A program made the translations under genes and the position numbers. 64,000 bases of DNA from Epiperipatus broadwayi (lineage: Eukaryota > Onychophora > Udeonychophora > Euonychophora > Peripatidae): contig JAQFVV010000501.1 of NCBI GenBank assembly GCA_028023455.1, positions 124,001 through 188,000 on the forward strand, read 5' to 3'. Numbering within the stretch: the first letter of the stretch is position 1; each line of letters starts with the position of its first letter. The notes beneath the pieces are model-generated. The model saw nothing but the letters and a program-made list of their open reading frames with translations. It did no database searches and had not been told where the DNA came from. Below are positions 9,811 through 23,359 of this stretch, piece after piece.

Positions 9811-10547
9811 TACAATTAAGATAATTCATTGTGCATCCTACTACTTGTATTTTTCATCACATAAATCATCATTTATTGAATTGTAACTTCTTTGCTCGGC
9901 AAGATTTTTATTATTTGGACCATAGGTGTCTTACAAAATTCATGAGTCTATTATAAATATGAATTTAAATTATCATAGAGTCAGTTGTGAATCAATATAT
10001 TTATTCGTCTATTTTAGATATATATTTTAGTTGCATAAGTATAACATTTCATGCAGTATATTTAGATTGCCCAAATATTTAGTGTATAAATGGAGAAAAC
10101 CACTTGGTTTGTGATTGATTTATTATGTGTGGTTGCCCAAATCTATGAGGCACTCCCATGGCCAGCTAGACATGCTCAGTTATAATGTTTTATTGTATTC
10201 ATGATTACCCAAATACGAAAGATATTCAATAAGCAGTACTTATTTTAGTTTTATATTTTGGCAGTCTATTAGTTTTCCTTTTACATTTGGCTCATTCAAC
10301 TTCTGTAAAAGTAAATGTTGCTATTCATGAGGCAATGTTGGTTTATTATCATTGTTCTTATATATCTTAGCGATTAGTTTCCTTTACAATATATTATATT
10401 CAATTATGTAATTAATATATTACAGAATCATATCTTATAATATGAACGAGAGCTGTATTAATTAGTTATTTAATTAAGATATAAAATAATATATTTTTGT
10501 TATATAATGAGCTAATAGAGAAAACCCAAAAGTTTTTATTTGTCATC

Positions 10548-10560
<13 letters not shown>
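9811..10560. other. AT-rich spacer with short (TA)n and (TG)n
   Basis: No gene recognised. A small TA/TG microsatellite lies at about 10549-10580. Confidence 0.55.
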
Positions 10561-10569
<9 letters not shown>

Positions 10570-10581
<12 letters not shown>

Positions 10582-11340
10582 TAGTCTGCTTTCAGAACAT
10601 GTTACATTTACATGTTTAATGAGGTTTATTTAAACTTTTTTGAATTAATAATTTCACTCTCTGTAGTCAAACTTGCAATCTTTAGTGTTAAAGAAGGTTG
10701 CCTTGACAACAGATTGATATTGTTGATTGTTATTGATATTGGTATTGTTTAAGTGTTGACTACTTTCCTGCATTTACATTATTGATGTAAATCCATTATT
10801 ATAAAGTGCTTAAAATCTGTAATTATCAAATGTGTTGTTTCTTAAATATTATCAATTTTTGAGCACTCACCCATGAGTAATAGTTATCTATAGATACTCT
10901 CTTAAGCTGGCAGGTGAGTGCACGAAAATGTATAATATTTAAGAACAGTGCATTATTGGAGATTTACTTCCTATTTAATCATTATATTATTTACCCATGT
11001 AGCCTTGTGCATTATTAGCTTTATTATCTAAGTAATGCCTAGTTGGAGTGCAGTTTGAAAGTTATAACTGCAGGTTAAAAATTATAATCAACTATTTTTG
11101 TCTGCTTTCAGAATTGGTTGTATTTACCTATTTAATGAGGTTTATTTAAACTTCATTGAATTAATAATTTCACTCTTTGTGATCTAGTTGTAATCTTTAG
11201 TGTTTATATACAAACATATGCTATAGATAAAGGTGGATCTCCCCCATTATTGTTTAAAGGAGGTTGCCTTGACAACAGATTGAGATTGTTGATTGTTGTT
11301 GGTATTGTTTAAGTGTTGACTGCTTTTCTGTATTTATATA
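10570..11340 (+). repeat. Imperfect tandem duplication of the GTTGCC repeat
   Basis: The segment 10570-10800 (from GTCTGCTTTCAGAA, through TTTAATGAGGTTTATTTAAA and GGTTGCCTTGACAACAG, to GTGTTGACT) recurs at 11095-11340, with an extra insert of about 45 bp in the second copy. The block GTTGCCTTGACAAC also occurs near 33622, 33725, 34230 and 51710, so it belongs to a dispersed family. The interval 10800-10985 weakly resembles internal sequence of the Tigger-like elements at 25380-25560. Confidence 0.7.
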
Positions 11341-12120
11341 TAGAAATATATGCAGTGAAGCCATGATATGTGATATTCCAGTGTATCTTACATCACTTTT
11401 TTAAAAATTGTATGATATTCCAGCAACCATTTTTCCATCTCAGAGCATTTATATGTGTCACACTTGTTAATAATGTTTATTAATGTTATGTTAAAAGTAC
11501 ATATATTTTATCCTTTATTTGTTTAGTCTTTCCAGTTTTGATGTGAAATAGCATTTTATGCAATAAAACATTTTTTAAATGTAAAGTTAATTTTTTTATA
11601 AATTTAAGAAAATTTGTGAAGAACTTTTCTCAAGTGATAAAATGAAAGTTATCAATTTAGTTGTGACAGAAAAATAGAACTTCAAACCAGTCTTGTTCTT
11701 CATCTGTAAGCTTAACAGTTTACTTGACTGAGAATCTGAAATATGTAACTGCAAACAGGAATGGTTGTATAGTTTTGAAAGTCAATATGGACTTTAAAAC
11801 ATCGAAACCATTAGAAAGGCCATAGTCTTCTGATAATAAGATTGTTATTGCATTTTTATAGGAGGAAAAATTATTGAAAAAAAGAATATCATCCAGAGTA
11901 TGTTTATTTGGATAAAAGTCTGATATTCACTAATCATTATTAATAATAAAAAAATAAAGACCATGTGTAATAAGTTTTTTATTTTGTGATTTGTTGTGAA
12001 TTAGTGAACATATACAGTAAATATATATGAATATTTATGGTAAACCTCATTAAATTATATATAAGAAATTTGCACATATATATTATCAATGCTTTTCAAA
12101 GTATATATCTTTTAAAATAA
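11341..12120. other. AT-rich spacer, nothing recognised
   Basis: No ORF with recognisable residues and no shared repeat found. Confidence 0.5.
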
Positions 12121-12530
12121 ACGCAATTTATCCATTATACTTTAAACACTTTTTAGCAAAACCTTTATTGTACATATATGCATATACAATCTACATTTCA
12201 ACAGTCACACAGTTTTCTTCAGAGCCATTTTACTTTAATTTTGAAGTGGTTTTCTTCAAAGCCACTTTTACTTAAATTTTTTAATTGGCTCTGAAGAAGA
12301 CTGCAAGATAGTCAAAATGTAGATTATGTATGCATGTATGTGTACAATAAAAGGTTTACAAAGAAATCAAGTCATATGTCACCTGACCTAATTTAACAAG
12401 CTTATATTACAAATGTTATATATAGAGCTCACAAGTTAAGAGCTTATTTGCAAACTCTATATATAACATTTATAATAAAAGATTTTTACTAAAATGTGTT
12501 TAAAGTACAGTGGATAAATTTACAGAAGAT
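12121..12530. repeat. Foldback element with hammerhead-like halves, carrying an insertion
   Basis: The left arm (about 12121-12240) is the inverse of a right arm split into 12283-12360 and 12478-12530. The split is caused by an insert of about 120 bp that itself contains a hairpin (ATGTTATATATAGAG with CTCTATATATAACAT, 12414-12472). Both arms carry CTGAAGA followed by a short stem and GAAA or AAAA before TGTAGAT, the layout of the Penelope-associated hammerhead motif. This suggests the arms are inverted Penelope-type termini with the coding middle lost. Confidence 0.65.
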
Positions 12531-12676
12531 ATTGCAGCAGAATAAAGGAAGTGATGAATTTGGTAACATTTAAAATCAACAGGACTTTTCCCCTTTTTTG
12601 TTTAGCTTAATGCATTTTTCATGCTGAGCACCATAATCACAGCCATGGTTAATGATTATATACTTCATAAGACACA

Positions 12677-12762
12677 TATATATATATATATATATATATG
12701 TGTCTGTATGTGTATATATATATGTGTGTGTGTGTGTGGGTGGGTGGGTGTGTGTGTGTGTA
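12677..12762. repeat. Compound (TA)n/(TG)n microsatellite
   Basis: Alternating TA, TG and TGGG runs. The open frame across it is low complexity and I do not regard it as coding. Confidence 0.9.
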
Positions 12763-12799
12763 GATATGAATTCATAGTATTATTTCTGGGAGCTTTTGT

Positions 12800-14125
12800 G
12801 TAGTAAAAATATAACAGTTAAATAGCTAACATTTCAGTACAATAATAAGTACTTTTCTCAGAGCTTCTTCTTTCTCAAATCATAAGAAGATGTGTGGTAA
12901 GATTTAAAATCATATGGTGAGTCAATATTGTAACTAAATAAATAAAATATAGTGGTGACATTATCTTTATATCAAAATAATAGCTGTCTTCCAAGAAAAA
13001 AGATCCCATTTCCTCTCTCCTCATATATAAAGCACTGATCAGGGTTCTGAAAAAATAATTCATAGCCGTACTCTGGTGCTACTTGTAACTAATTAAAATA
13101 TCAAATAAATAAATATATCATCAAGATTGTGAAAAAGGAAATCTTTTTTTTTCTTTTTTATTCAGATTTACTTATGTGTATATAGCTTACCTGGGTGCCA
13201 CTAGGCATCTAAACCTAGATTAAAATTATATCATATACCTATTTATGTGTGTACCTGGTTTGAACCCAATTGGTACATAATTTATAACACATGCACTTGT
13301 ATGAGTTGTGTGAATTATTCTCAGATAAGTTATAAGCTTTTAATATAAATTCATATTTAACATTTTCATAAGTGTTACCAGCTCAATTTAGTACTATAGA
13401 ATTATCAGATGCTTCGATGGTAGTCATGTCTCTTGCTGATGACTCACAATGTATATTAAATATCTCTCAATTTATTATTAATAATTGTTATTTATACTAT
13501 ACTCTTAATTTAAATATGCATACAATACACATAGAAACTATTTGTATTATATGGATTTGCACATTGAAAAATACTGTGCATTTGCTATTCTGTAAATGAC
13601 ATTCATTCTATTGTAATTATTATATATGTTTAGTTAGAATTTGATAAATCTTATCTACGTATAATTAAAGAGAAAATTAATTTAACTTATTTACTTCAAA
13701 TTAGTTTTGATTTAATTAAACTTTGATCTGTAATTAATTAATCATCTTCCCCCTTCATCGTGTTTAAAAATACTATGTAAAAAATAATATGAAGTGGAAA
13801 ATAAGAGAGCAAAAGTGATTCTTTTTTACCTTGTTCACCTGTCTACTAATCTGACATGAACTGTAATAGAACATTCAGAATTATATTTATGGCAAGTAAA
13901 ATACAAGAGCCAGAGAGATCCATCTCTTAAAGTCTCAAAATAAATCTAGGGTTTTATAGCAGCTTTATTAGTCATTTATTAATATATGTCTTTAAGTTAA
14001 TAACTGATAAATATATTATTAATAATTATATTGTATCAAATAATTTTGTGTATATATTTTTATTGCAATTTGTTGTATTAAACTATATGTTTTCATTTAT
14101 CCCTCCTGCACTGCTACAGTTTTAA
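12800..14125. other. AT-rich spacer, nothing recognised
   Basis: Short open frames occur (for example 13372-13599), but their residues show no domain and the flanks show no gene signal. Confidence 0.5.
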
Positions 14126-14800
14126 TTGTTTACCATGTCTGTAAGGTTTCAATTTTAATTTTAATATTAAATCATTATTATATATCAGAATATAATAAAT
14201 TTGATTTCATTTGATAGATATTGTTTTTCTAGAATAAAGTAAATTCTAAAAAAATCACATTTGGTTTGTGAAAATATTAAAAAAATTACATCATAATTAA
14301 AACAATAATTTTTATTATTATCAATGATCAGAAGAATAGTTTCATTTCAGAAAATGAATGAAATCTTTTTTATTTGGTGTTTGATTTTAAAATGTGAACA
14401 AATAAATATCACTATTAATAAATCTATCAAATTATGCCTTAAAAGTTTGAAAACTTTTTACAATATTACATTATATTTTAACAGATGGTTGGAAATGGCA
14501 TGTTAACACACAGCTTTCACTGTAATTTGCATTGTTGAAGTGAAAAATACAATATTCTATTTTTAAAAATTGAATACTTGTGGTATAAATAACTAAATAA
14601 TAATTTATATTCTTGACTTTTAATAAGTAATACACAATTATTGTGCAAAAATGATTATGAATTTTAATAAATTTTATTTAAAAAATCAAGTTTTTAGCCA
14701 TTCAAAGTTTTTCTTCAAGTAGTAGCACAAAGGTCAAGATTTCCAAAAAATACAAGACCATCAAGGCAGAGTTTAAAAGTATTTTTAAGTTGCCTCTTTT
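14126..14800 (+). repeat. Dispersed AT-rich repeat V, copy 1
   Basis: About 650 bp matching 27680-28290 in order. Shared words include TTTTAATATTAAA, CAGAAAATGAATGAAATC, TATTCTATTTTT and GATTTTTAATAA-like stretches. A third, more diverged piece is at 57920-58340. Gaps between matching words are variable. No ORF or terminal structure is recognisable, so the class is unknown. Confidence 0.6.
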
Positions 14801-15404
14801 TTAATTATATTGCAATCTGTAAATTTTTTTTGGAATTAAATATTAGAATTAAATATATTTGATTTTAGTGGTAATTTTAAAAACAACTTAACATTTTTTC
14901 TCAATAGATGGCAAATTTAATTTTGTGATTTTTCATATGAAGTGTCTAAGGAAGTTAATCGACTAATTTTTGTTTATTAAATTTATCAAAGTGCTAGTCT
15001 AGCCTGAATTTGATTGGTATTCTCACTTGGCCCAAGCTGGATAATACAGTAATCAAGCTTTTCAATAAAAAGTGACCTGTTATGTATAGTGATATATGCT
15101 GCATGTGAGGGATCTTTCAATAAAATATAGTACATATTGTGTTTTTATCATATAGCTAAATTTTTCTGAATGTTGGATAATTGCCATTGTAAAAAAAAAT
15201 ATTACATATGCATTATTTTAATAATGTAATGTTTAAAAGGTTTATTAAAATATTTTTTTCTATTTCTGAAATAATAAAAACTATGGTGTAAAATATATAT
15301 ATATTGGAAGATATGATATTAAGCAATTCACATAGTTGAAGAGAAGAGTACATGCTTTATATTTTTGTATACACGTACATACGTATATATAATGTGTAAA
15401 TACA

Positions 15405-15605
15405 AATCAGTCACATCACAGCTCGAAACCGGTCTGGGGATGGGAATCAGTCACATGTCACAGCTCGAAACTGGTCTGGGGATTGGAACAATCATAGATA
15501 AAGGCTTCAGGTACTTTCTTTTGTAACAATCACCATAAAATAAATAAATAAGCTTGTTTAGAGGTATTAGCAGACTCTTTATATATTACATAATGTATAA
15601 GTTAT
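15405..15605 (+). repeat. Second copy of the hammerhead-bearing repeat, with a 40-bp tandem
   Basis: AATCAGTCACAT, CACAGCTCGAAAC and GGTCTGGGGAT occur twice in tandem (about 15407 and 15446). They are followed by the same right half as at 8767-8880 (ACAATCATAGATAAAG to AAGCTTGTTTAGAGG). GAAAC, the ACCGGT or ACTGGT hexamer and the following C are kept. CTGANGA and the left half of helix II are gone from both tandem units, so neither can fold as a hammerhead. Confidence 0.75.
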
Positions 15606-16188
15606 ATATTTTTCAAAAATATTTTGCTTTGTTTACTTTTAATGTTATTAAAATTGTACTATGAATGAAAAATGCCAGCTTTCATTATGCCAGTTTTTTT
15701 CAATTTTTACATTGTCTTTTAAAGATGAATAGATGGATGGGTGGATGGAAAGACAGAGATTCAAATAAAAGTTATAGATATATAGAAGGCATAGATGCTT
15801 GAAGTTAAATTTTACCATCAATAATATTATTGCAAGTATTATAAATTAAAAAAAAACCTTTTATGATTAATTAGTACTTCAATAAAACAAAATTCAAAAT
15901 AAATACCATCAAAACGTATTTTAATTGATATGAAAATCCAACAAAAGCAATTAATAAAGCTGATTTTGATAGACTGAGAAAGAAGGATTATCTCTTGTGG
16001 AAAGTTATTCATCTGCTCAAGTGAAATAACAATTTCTGTCAAAAATGGCGATCATCACAATCCATCGTAATTAAATATTAAAATATTTCATTAAAAATTA
16101 ATTAGTATTATTAGTAACTGTCGTCAATTTGTTAAAAAATATGTCTGTTGAGAACTGCTATTCTTATTTACAAAAATTCTCTTGCTCG
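15606..16188. other. AT-rich spacer, nothing recognised
   Basis: No gene or shared repeat supported. Confidence 0.5.
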
Positions 16189-16196
16189 CACCTCTC

Positions 16197-16242
<46 letters not shown>

Positions 16243-16270
16243 CCCCTCCTCTCTCTCTCTCTCTCTCTCG
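16189..16270. repeat. (CT)n microsatellite
   Basis: CT dinucleotide repeat interrupted once by a C run. It produces a Ser-Leu-rich open frame that I do not consider a gene. Confidence 0.95.
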
Positions 16271-17205
16271 GTTTTGTATCAGCTGGAAATCATAATTTAG
16301 CTAACAGCTGGGAGATGACATTTTCCTTTCTCAAATGTTTTATTAATATTAAAACAAAGAATAAAAATTTTCAAATAGATCAATCTGAGACTTTTACTTC
16401 AAATACTTTTAATGGTTAAATGGATAAAAATCTTGCTTTATTTAAAAAAAAAAAAAAATCTAGTTTATATTCTAGGCATTGATTTTCATTTTTGCTTTTA
16501 ATATATTCACTTTTATATAATTGTATTTTGAAAAAAGTAAGAATTGAGAACTATTGGCTGTTAGTTACAATAACTTTTCTACATCAGAGATGTCTAACGG
16601 ACTTAACATGAACTAAAGATTTTTTTTTCTGATGAAGGCTTAATTTTCAAAGCAAAGCCATTTGCCTATAACGATATTAATTACAGTATCTTCAGTACAC
16701 CAACATCCTAATAAGACTGAAATGTGTGTTTGCTAAAGGTACGTTTTATTTTGATATAATAAAAACAATTATATCAACAGTTACTTGTATAGTTTTATTT
16801 ATAATATAAGTTCTTGTTATATATTTATATTACAAATTTATATTTTTATTGCTGCTTTTATTTCCCACAAATGCACAAAACTTAAAGGTGGGACGAATTT
16901 TAATTTATTATGAAGTTAACTGCCGTAGCCTCTGCATTCAATTCCAAAGCCACCAATGGATAATGCAAATCTATTAATAATTCTTGACTTACAAACGCAA
17001 ATATATACATATAGTGAAAATGTTTAAATATTCATACATCCATAATATATATATATAAACATATATGCTTTAATTTAAAAATTAAATATAAATATTAAAC
17101 TAATAAACAAAATAATTAATAAAAAGAATCCTATATACTATTGGATTAATTAATAAAACAGATCTACAGTACCATTTAAAATGAGTTGGTTGTCCACTAA
17201 AATGA
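16271..17205. other. AT-rich spacer, nothing recognised
   Basis: No coding or RNA-gene signal seen. A CTGATGAAGGC word near 16630 lacks a matching GAAA partner. Confidence 0.5.
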
Positions 17206-17210
17206 ATATG

Positions 17211-17746
17211 CGATCAGGCTAATGCACGTGCGCTTTATAGATTTAAAACTACACGTAAATGTATACTCTCATTCTCAAACACAAGATAACGTCTTTATGA
17301 AAAGATAGAATGAATCTATCTATCTATCTTTTCAATCCAAATGTTTTTTTTAAGTGTGGGCCAATCTTAAGTGTTTGGAGGTGAGAGGTGAAGATATTAA
17401 GCAATCACTTTAAATTACTTTATTATGCTTTTATTAGCGTAGCACTATATAAATAAATATCTTATTATATATATATGTTTAACTTCAACTAAAAATGATG
17501 TATAGTAAATTTTAAATAATTTCACAAGCGCCATTCATTCAATCATAATAAAGTAATTTAAAGTGATTGCTTAATATCTTCACGTTCTCATCTTCAAACA
17601 CTTAAGATTGGCCCATACTTAAGCATTTGAGTTGAAAAGCTAGATGATTCATTCTATCTTTTTATAAAGACTTTATCTTGTGTTTGAGAAGTATTCATTG
17701 ACATATAGTTTTAAATCTGTAAAGCGCAAGTGCATTAGCCTTATCG
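17211..17746. repeat. Foldback element, arms about 200 bp
   Basis: The left arm starts with GCTAATGCACGTGCGCTTTA and runs to about 17432. The right arm (about 17545-17746) is its inverse, ending AAAGCGCAAGTGCATTAGCC. Matching internal words include CAAACACAAGATAA, TTAAGTGTTTG and AAGCAATCACTTTAAATTAC. A TAGCACTATATAA word also occurs as a direct repeat, at 17440 and again just outside the right arm (about 17775). No ORF is present. It is probably a non-autonomous foldback or MITE-like DNA element. Confidence 0.8.
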
Positions 17747-17779
17747 CTAATTTACAATTACAATTTATTAACATAGCAC

Positions 17780-18845
17780 TATATAACTAAATTCCTTATT
17801 ATAAAATGAATATGAAACATTTTAACATGAGCAGTGTGATATTATAGTTATCTGATAGACACCCCATATATATATATTGTGCCCTTTTCTATAGGTCAGT
17901 AATAGTTCATAACAGTCAATTACTAAAAATTTTAAATTTTAGAATATGTTCTTTTGATCTATTAATTATGGTTTGTCAATTATAATATAAAAGTACAATT
18001 TAAAGCTAAAGAAAATACGTAGTATATAAAATTATAGCGAATCATTTAAAAATAGTTAAGTAAAGTTAAAGATATTATTTCATATGGTTGTAAAAGCTGG
18101 CCATAATAAATAACTCAGCTATAAATATTTAAAAGTATGTTTAATAAGCTCAATTTTAATAGTTTTAAACGTATAGATAAATAAATGTTATACAGTATTT
18201 AAATTTATAAACTATGTTTAATAATCAAAATTAATATGTATATTTTAAAAATTAGTTTTGTGATGGTGAGAGTTATATCTAGTTCTATATTTTCTAAATT
18301 GTTCTTCCAAATTTTATAATTATATTATGTAATACAATAAGTGTAGCAATTTTATTAATCTAGGCAGAGAAATAGATTAAAAAATTGTCTGTCAAAGTTA
18401 TTAATCATGTGACTTGTATACTACATACTTTCACACACATGCTTGTTTGTATTTAAAGAAACGAAGTTTGAAATGTTTTAAAATTTATATTATAGAATTG
18501 GATAGAATTATTGCCTATCATAAAAGCAAATAATAATAAATATTAAGTTAACTATCGTATGTAATGTTTTAAATAATGTAATAAAGACGAATACAGTTAA
18601 TAAAAAAAAAATTAAATATTTTGTTTAAATAAAACAAGATAAATTGAATATTAGGAATGGAATAGGTTATTAAAATTATTTTAAAAGTTATTTTAAATGT
18701 TTAAATAATTTTGATAAAGTAATAATTGAATTAAAAGTAGTATTTTAAATAATATTTTAAGTAATTATGTCATAATTTGTATTTTTGAAATTCAATTCTG
18801 TAAAAAATTGAAAATATGTAAATTTGTTCTCAAGCTAAAAGTAAG
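17780..18845. other. AT-rich spacer, nothing recognised
   Basis: Very AT-rich, with no long ORF and no shared repeat found. Confidence 0.5.
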
Positions 18846-18851
18846 AATCAA

Positions 18852-18900
18852 CCAATCAAATGAGGTATTCTTACAGACTATAAATATGAATTGCACAGGG
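18852..18900 (+). promoter_or_regulatory. Possible polymerase II promoter (CCAAT plus TATAAAT)
   Basis: CCAAT at 18852 is followed 27 bases later by TATAAAT (18879-18885). The spacing and the G-rich start region (ACAGGGGGTATCAGAGG) resemble the promoters inside the LTR-like elements at 50008, 52264 and 60503. No paired terminal repeat was found around it, so it may belong to an older LTR fragment. Confidence 0.3.
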
Positions 18901-21900
18901 GGTATCAGAGGAGATTTAATAATGTATTGAAACCAGAGAAAGGTATATTAGCAGCTATCAAAGAGATAGTATTTTTTAAATTTTTATTTTAGTCAATTTT
19001 AATACTTTCTTATAGTTTTATTTGCAGAAACTAATTGATATTTTTAAAAGTATTTTGCAAAAGAGAGTTTAAAAAAATAATATATTTGGGAACTTCATGA
19101 AAATGATTTGCTAGTTTTTAAAGTACTTGCCAGGATTATTTTATCTGAAATTTGACCTAAACTTCGCAATGAAAAGATGGATATACTTTAGAATAAAATG
19201 CATATAAATTCTAATAATATAAAAATGTTTTTGGAATATTTTGATACAGCTTTATTAATGCTTCACCGGAGAACTGTTCTAGTGCATAAAACCCTCAGTT
19301 CGGACATTATACAGAGTCTAAAAAAAAAAATGTATTGAGACGTATTATTTATAAGTTTATCCAAGATTTATTTTTTAAAATAGTAATAAGACAATTATAT
19401 CTTATGAATCGTTCTATATAATATTATATCAAAAGGAGTAAAATGTTATATCCTTTCTGAAGGTAACATTTTAAAAAAAAAAATATTTTCAAGAGTTAAA
19501 GAAAGAACCCAGGAGAATATGTTACAGAAGCGTTTTTGATATTAAAACCTCCAGTCTTAGAATTGTTTAAAATGTATTTAGAAAACATTTGTTTAAAAGT
19601 ACTTGAAGTTTTTTAAAAAGGTGATATAAAAAAATATCAAATGAAAGTTTAAATTTATTAAGGATGGAAACTTATATAAAAAAAGTGAACACATAGTTGA
19701 ATAAAAAATGGATCCATGGAAATATTGTAAAAAAAAAAGTTTACCAAGTATTTTTAAAGCTAAATTAGATGGAAGATGCATCAGATACGCCGCAGAGAAT
19801 ATTGGCAGAGAATATTGAAGAACTTTCACGGGATTAATTAATATTATGATTTAATAATTATCATCCTAAATACTAAAACCAAGGATTATTTTCTATAAAT
19901 TTTTCTAAATGGATTAATATTTATTTTTATTTTTAAACTTTACCGCACTTGGAGGAGAACATTTTAAAACTCTAGAGAAAATAATAAACATTTTGGACTT
20001 ATCAGGAACTATTGTCAAGAAAATATGTAATTATAGTTTTGATTCCTTTTATTTTATTAACCTAGTTTAAATCTAAATTTTTTTTTTTTATAAGATTAGG
20101 AAAACATAAAACATTAATTTGTTGATGATATAAAATTTTATAATGGAATAATCTAATAATTTAGATAAGAATATATTTTAAGATAAAGTGTATGAATGTA
20201 TATTTCTTTATGTTTGCAATGATCGGTATCTAGTGGATGAAGAAGCCTACTGAATATGATGACCAGATAAAGGTTATTTTGGTAATATTAATAACTATTA
20301 ATAATTTATAATGTATATTTTTTGTTTTCTTTAGATCATCTATGAATCGTAAGAATGAAGTGTAAAAGTTTTTTTTTTAATTATATGTAACGCATTTCAT
20401 ACAACATTTTAAAAAACATTATGAGATAGGATTGATTTGAAAATATGCATACGATGGTTTTTTTTTTATATTAATGATATAATCCAACATAATAACAAAT
20501 AGTTATGTGATTCTTTTAAAATTTTCATGTTGGGATATTCAAATATTGTCTGATTAGATTATATATGATTAAACATACAGAATGATGAAGTAGACAAACT
20601 TTTCTTGTGGAACAGTGGGATTGTTTAATTATCAATGAATTTTATTTATTGTTTTGTAAATGCAGATAGTTATTTATCGATGTAAGATGTGGAAAATCTT
20701 GAGAAATAATGTTGAGATAGTGGCTTGGAAGTACTTAGTGAACAGGAAACCAAGATGATGTTTTTTAAGAAATAGGATATGATAAGGAATAGAAATAATA
20801 CTTAGTCTTTATGTGGATATCAGCATAGTTAACAAAGCCCTATGACTGGTACACATTTTATTTGGACAGTGTTTTATATTTCTTTAAATATTTGATGTTC
20901 TAATAAAGCTGAAGAAATAGCTTTAACATCGTTCATGTATTAGAGGTTATTAGACAGGTAAAGGTCATACCTCTTTCTTGTAATGCACTGTGCCATGTTT
21001 TTGAGATATATTATGAATGATACTCTAGCTTTCTTCCTTAAATCCTATGCATCTGTTTCGCTATCTTTATTTCATGTAACTGCATCGTTCAGTAAGATAT
21101 GTTTAAAAGAAATGATAAATAATTTAGAATTTAGGTTATGCTATCGTTTTGTATAAGATTGGTTTATTTGCTTATAAGGAACAGAATTTTATAACTTAAA
21201 ATTGAAGGTCCAATATATCCTAAGGAAGGGAAAAAATCATAGAATATATTTTTGAATTTATTTCGGAAATGAAATATAAATTTTTAAAATAGAGTATCTA
21301 AACAAAGACAGTTTCTTTAAAATGTTAATTATTTTTGAATGCTTTATTATTATTTTTTTAAAGAGAAAAATAAGTATTGCATATTTTTAAAATACAATAA
21401 TATACAATAAATGTAGGGAATATGCATAGTATATTTTTTGTTTATTGAATAACAGGAATATATTGATTATTACACTTATATCATACTAAAGTAAGGCTAA
21501 ATAAGAATATATTATGATTAGTAAACATTGTGTGATAAAACACTAAAATCTAGTACTGAATTTTGGATGAATATTTTATGTAACATCTTTGACTTTGCAA
21601 GATGAAAATTTTTTTTATATTTTGAGAAATCCATACTCATTATAAAGTTAATTTTTTTTTTCTGTAGAATGTTTTCCTATGAATGTTTTTTTTTTAAAAT
21701 TAAGATAGTTTAATAATATTAAGGATGAAATATTTTGCTAATAAAATAAGTAAATATATTTGTAATAAATTAACCATAACGAGAAACCAAATGGTAACAT
21801 TTTATTTTGTCTTAAGTCTAAATAAAGATATAACTAAATTATAAATTATTTTTATATAACTTAGTAGATAAAAATGTAAGAATAAAATAAGGATATCCAT

Positions 21901-22890
21901 TGTAAATAGTGTACATAAATTGTTTATTTTATTTGTTGTTGTTAATAAACTTTGTTAAAATTTGTTTTCAAAATTTTTGTGTCTGGATTGTTTATTTCTC
22001 CACTTCACTGCATGAAATCACGATATATTCATAACAATTGAAACAAATATATAATTTTGCACAAAAAGATAAATAGAGAGTTATATTTAAGAATTTAAAT
22101 ATTTTATTGGTATTCTTTTAATTAAATAATTATAATTTTACATTGTTTTATTGGTCATAAATCAGTTATCACAATAGTATACTGAATTATATGCTATCAG
22201 TTGCCACACATCCTTTGTCTATCAGATTATCATATGCTACCATGTATTTATTATATCATTACATGAAGATAAAAGATTATATAAAATTATTGTATTATTT
22301 TATTATGGTAATAAAATTATAATAAAAGAAAAGATATCCAGTAGTAGTTAAACAATGAAGAATATTATTATTATTATTATTTATTATTATTAGTTTCAGT
22401 GTAGTAGATTATGACATAAAATCCCTTCTCATATTTTACTACCGTATTTTTAAATTAACTTAGAATAAATTTTATGAACCTGAGATTATTTTATTTGAGC
22501 TAGATTATTACGAATAGAAGATTAAGATGTAATTATTAGTTTAATCTTAGTGAGTAGAAGTTATTAAAGTCGTAAGAATACTATGAGTTTGTTATTTGAA
22601 ATAGTAATAAGGGGGGATAGTGTTCTTATGCCATTGAGGTAGTATCCTGTGGGATATTGGCTCAATGTAATCTATCTTGTCACCTGTATTTTCACTTCAA
22701 GTCTCATGAAAATATTAAATATTTATTTAATTTATTTTTATAAACTGAACCTTATTTGTATTTTAAATTTGAGCTAGTGAAACATTTTAATTTTAATGCT
22801 GAATATTTTATTTATTAATTATTAACTGAGCTAGAACCTGTTTTTATTTTATATCATATACTATTCTGAAGTGAGGATGCACAAGACAAG
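18901..22890. other. AT-rich tract without recognisable genes
   Basis: About 4 kb with no ORF carrying known residues. GTTAATAAACTTTG near 21940, followed by a TTTTGTGTCTGG word, resembles the polyadenylation-type region of the solo LTR-like element near 53735. That is the only hint of an old LTR element spanning this tract. Confidence 0.4.
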
Positions 22891-22894
22891 GTTA

Positions 22895-22896
<2 letters not shown>

Positions 22897-22981
<85 letters not shown>
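22897..22981. repeat. Long (TA)n microsatellite
   Basis: More than 80 bases of TA repeat with one interruption, near 22949. Confidence 0.95.
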
Positions 22982-22984
<3 letters not shown>

Positions 22985-23359
22985 TTTGGTATCAACTGCC
23001 TCAGATAACCACATTAATGATTACTACTAAACATTTATTAAATTGGAAGATATAACCCAGCTAAACCTTAATTAAAGATTAATATTTTTTAAAGTAATGT
23101 TAAATGTATGGAATAACCGTATTCTCCTTTTTTTTTCATAGCTTTTTAAAAATATATATTTAAAATTTTCACTCTATTGTACATTCTTGAAGCATATGAA
23201 TAAAGACAAATGATCTTCAAGGTCCATATAATGCTGAGCCAGCAATCTTTATCTGGCCCCTGGTCATAATGTTTTACATATGACTTCAGCATGTTTTCAG
23301 TATTTAACAATACCAAATTATTATACTTTGATTGACATTCTACTAAACATATGAACATT

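Noticed and set aside
13372-13599. 75-residue ORF
   Set aside because: Length expected by chance in several kilobases; no domain residues or gene context.
16129-16419. 96-residue Ser-Leu-rich ORF
   Set aside because: Generated by a (CT)n microsatellite; flanking residues show no domain.
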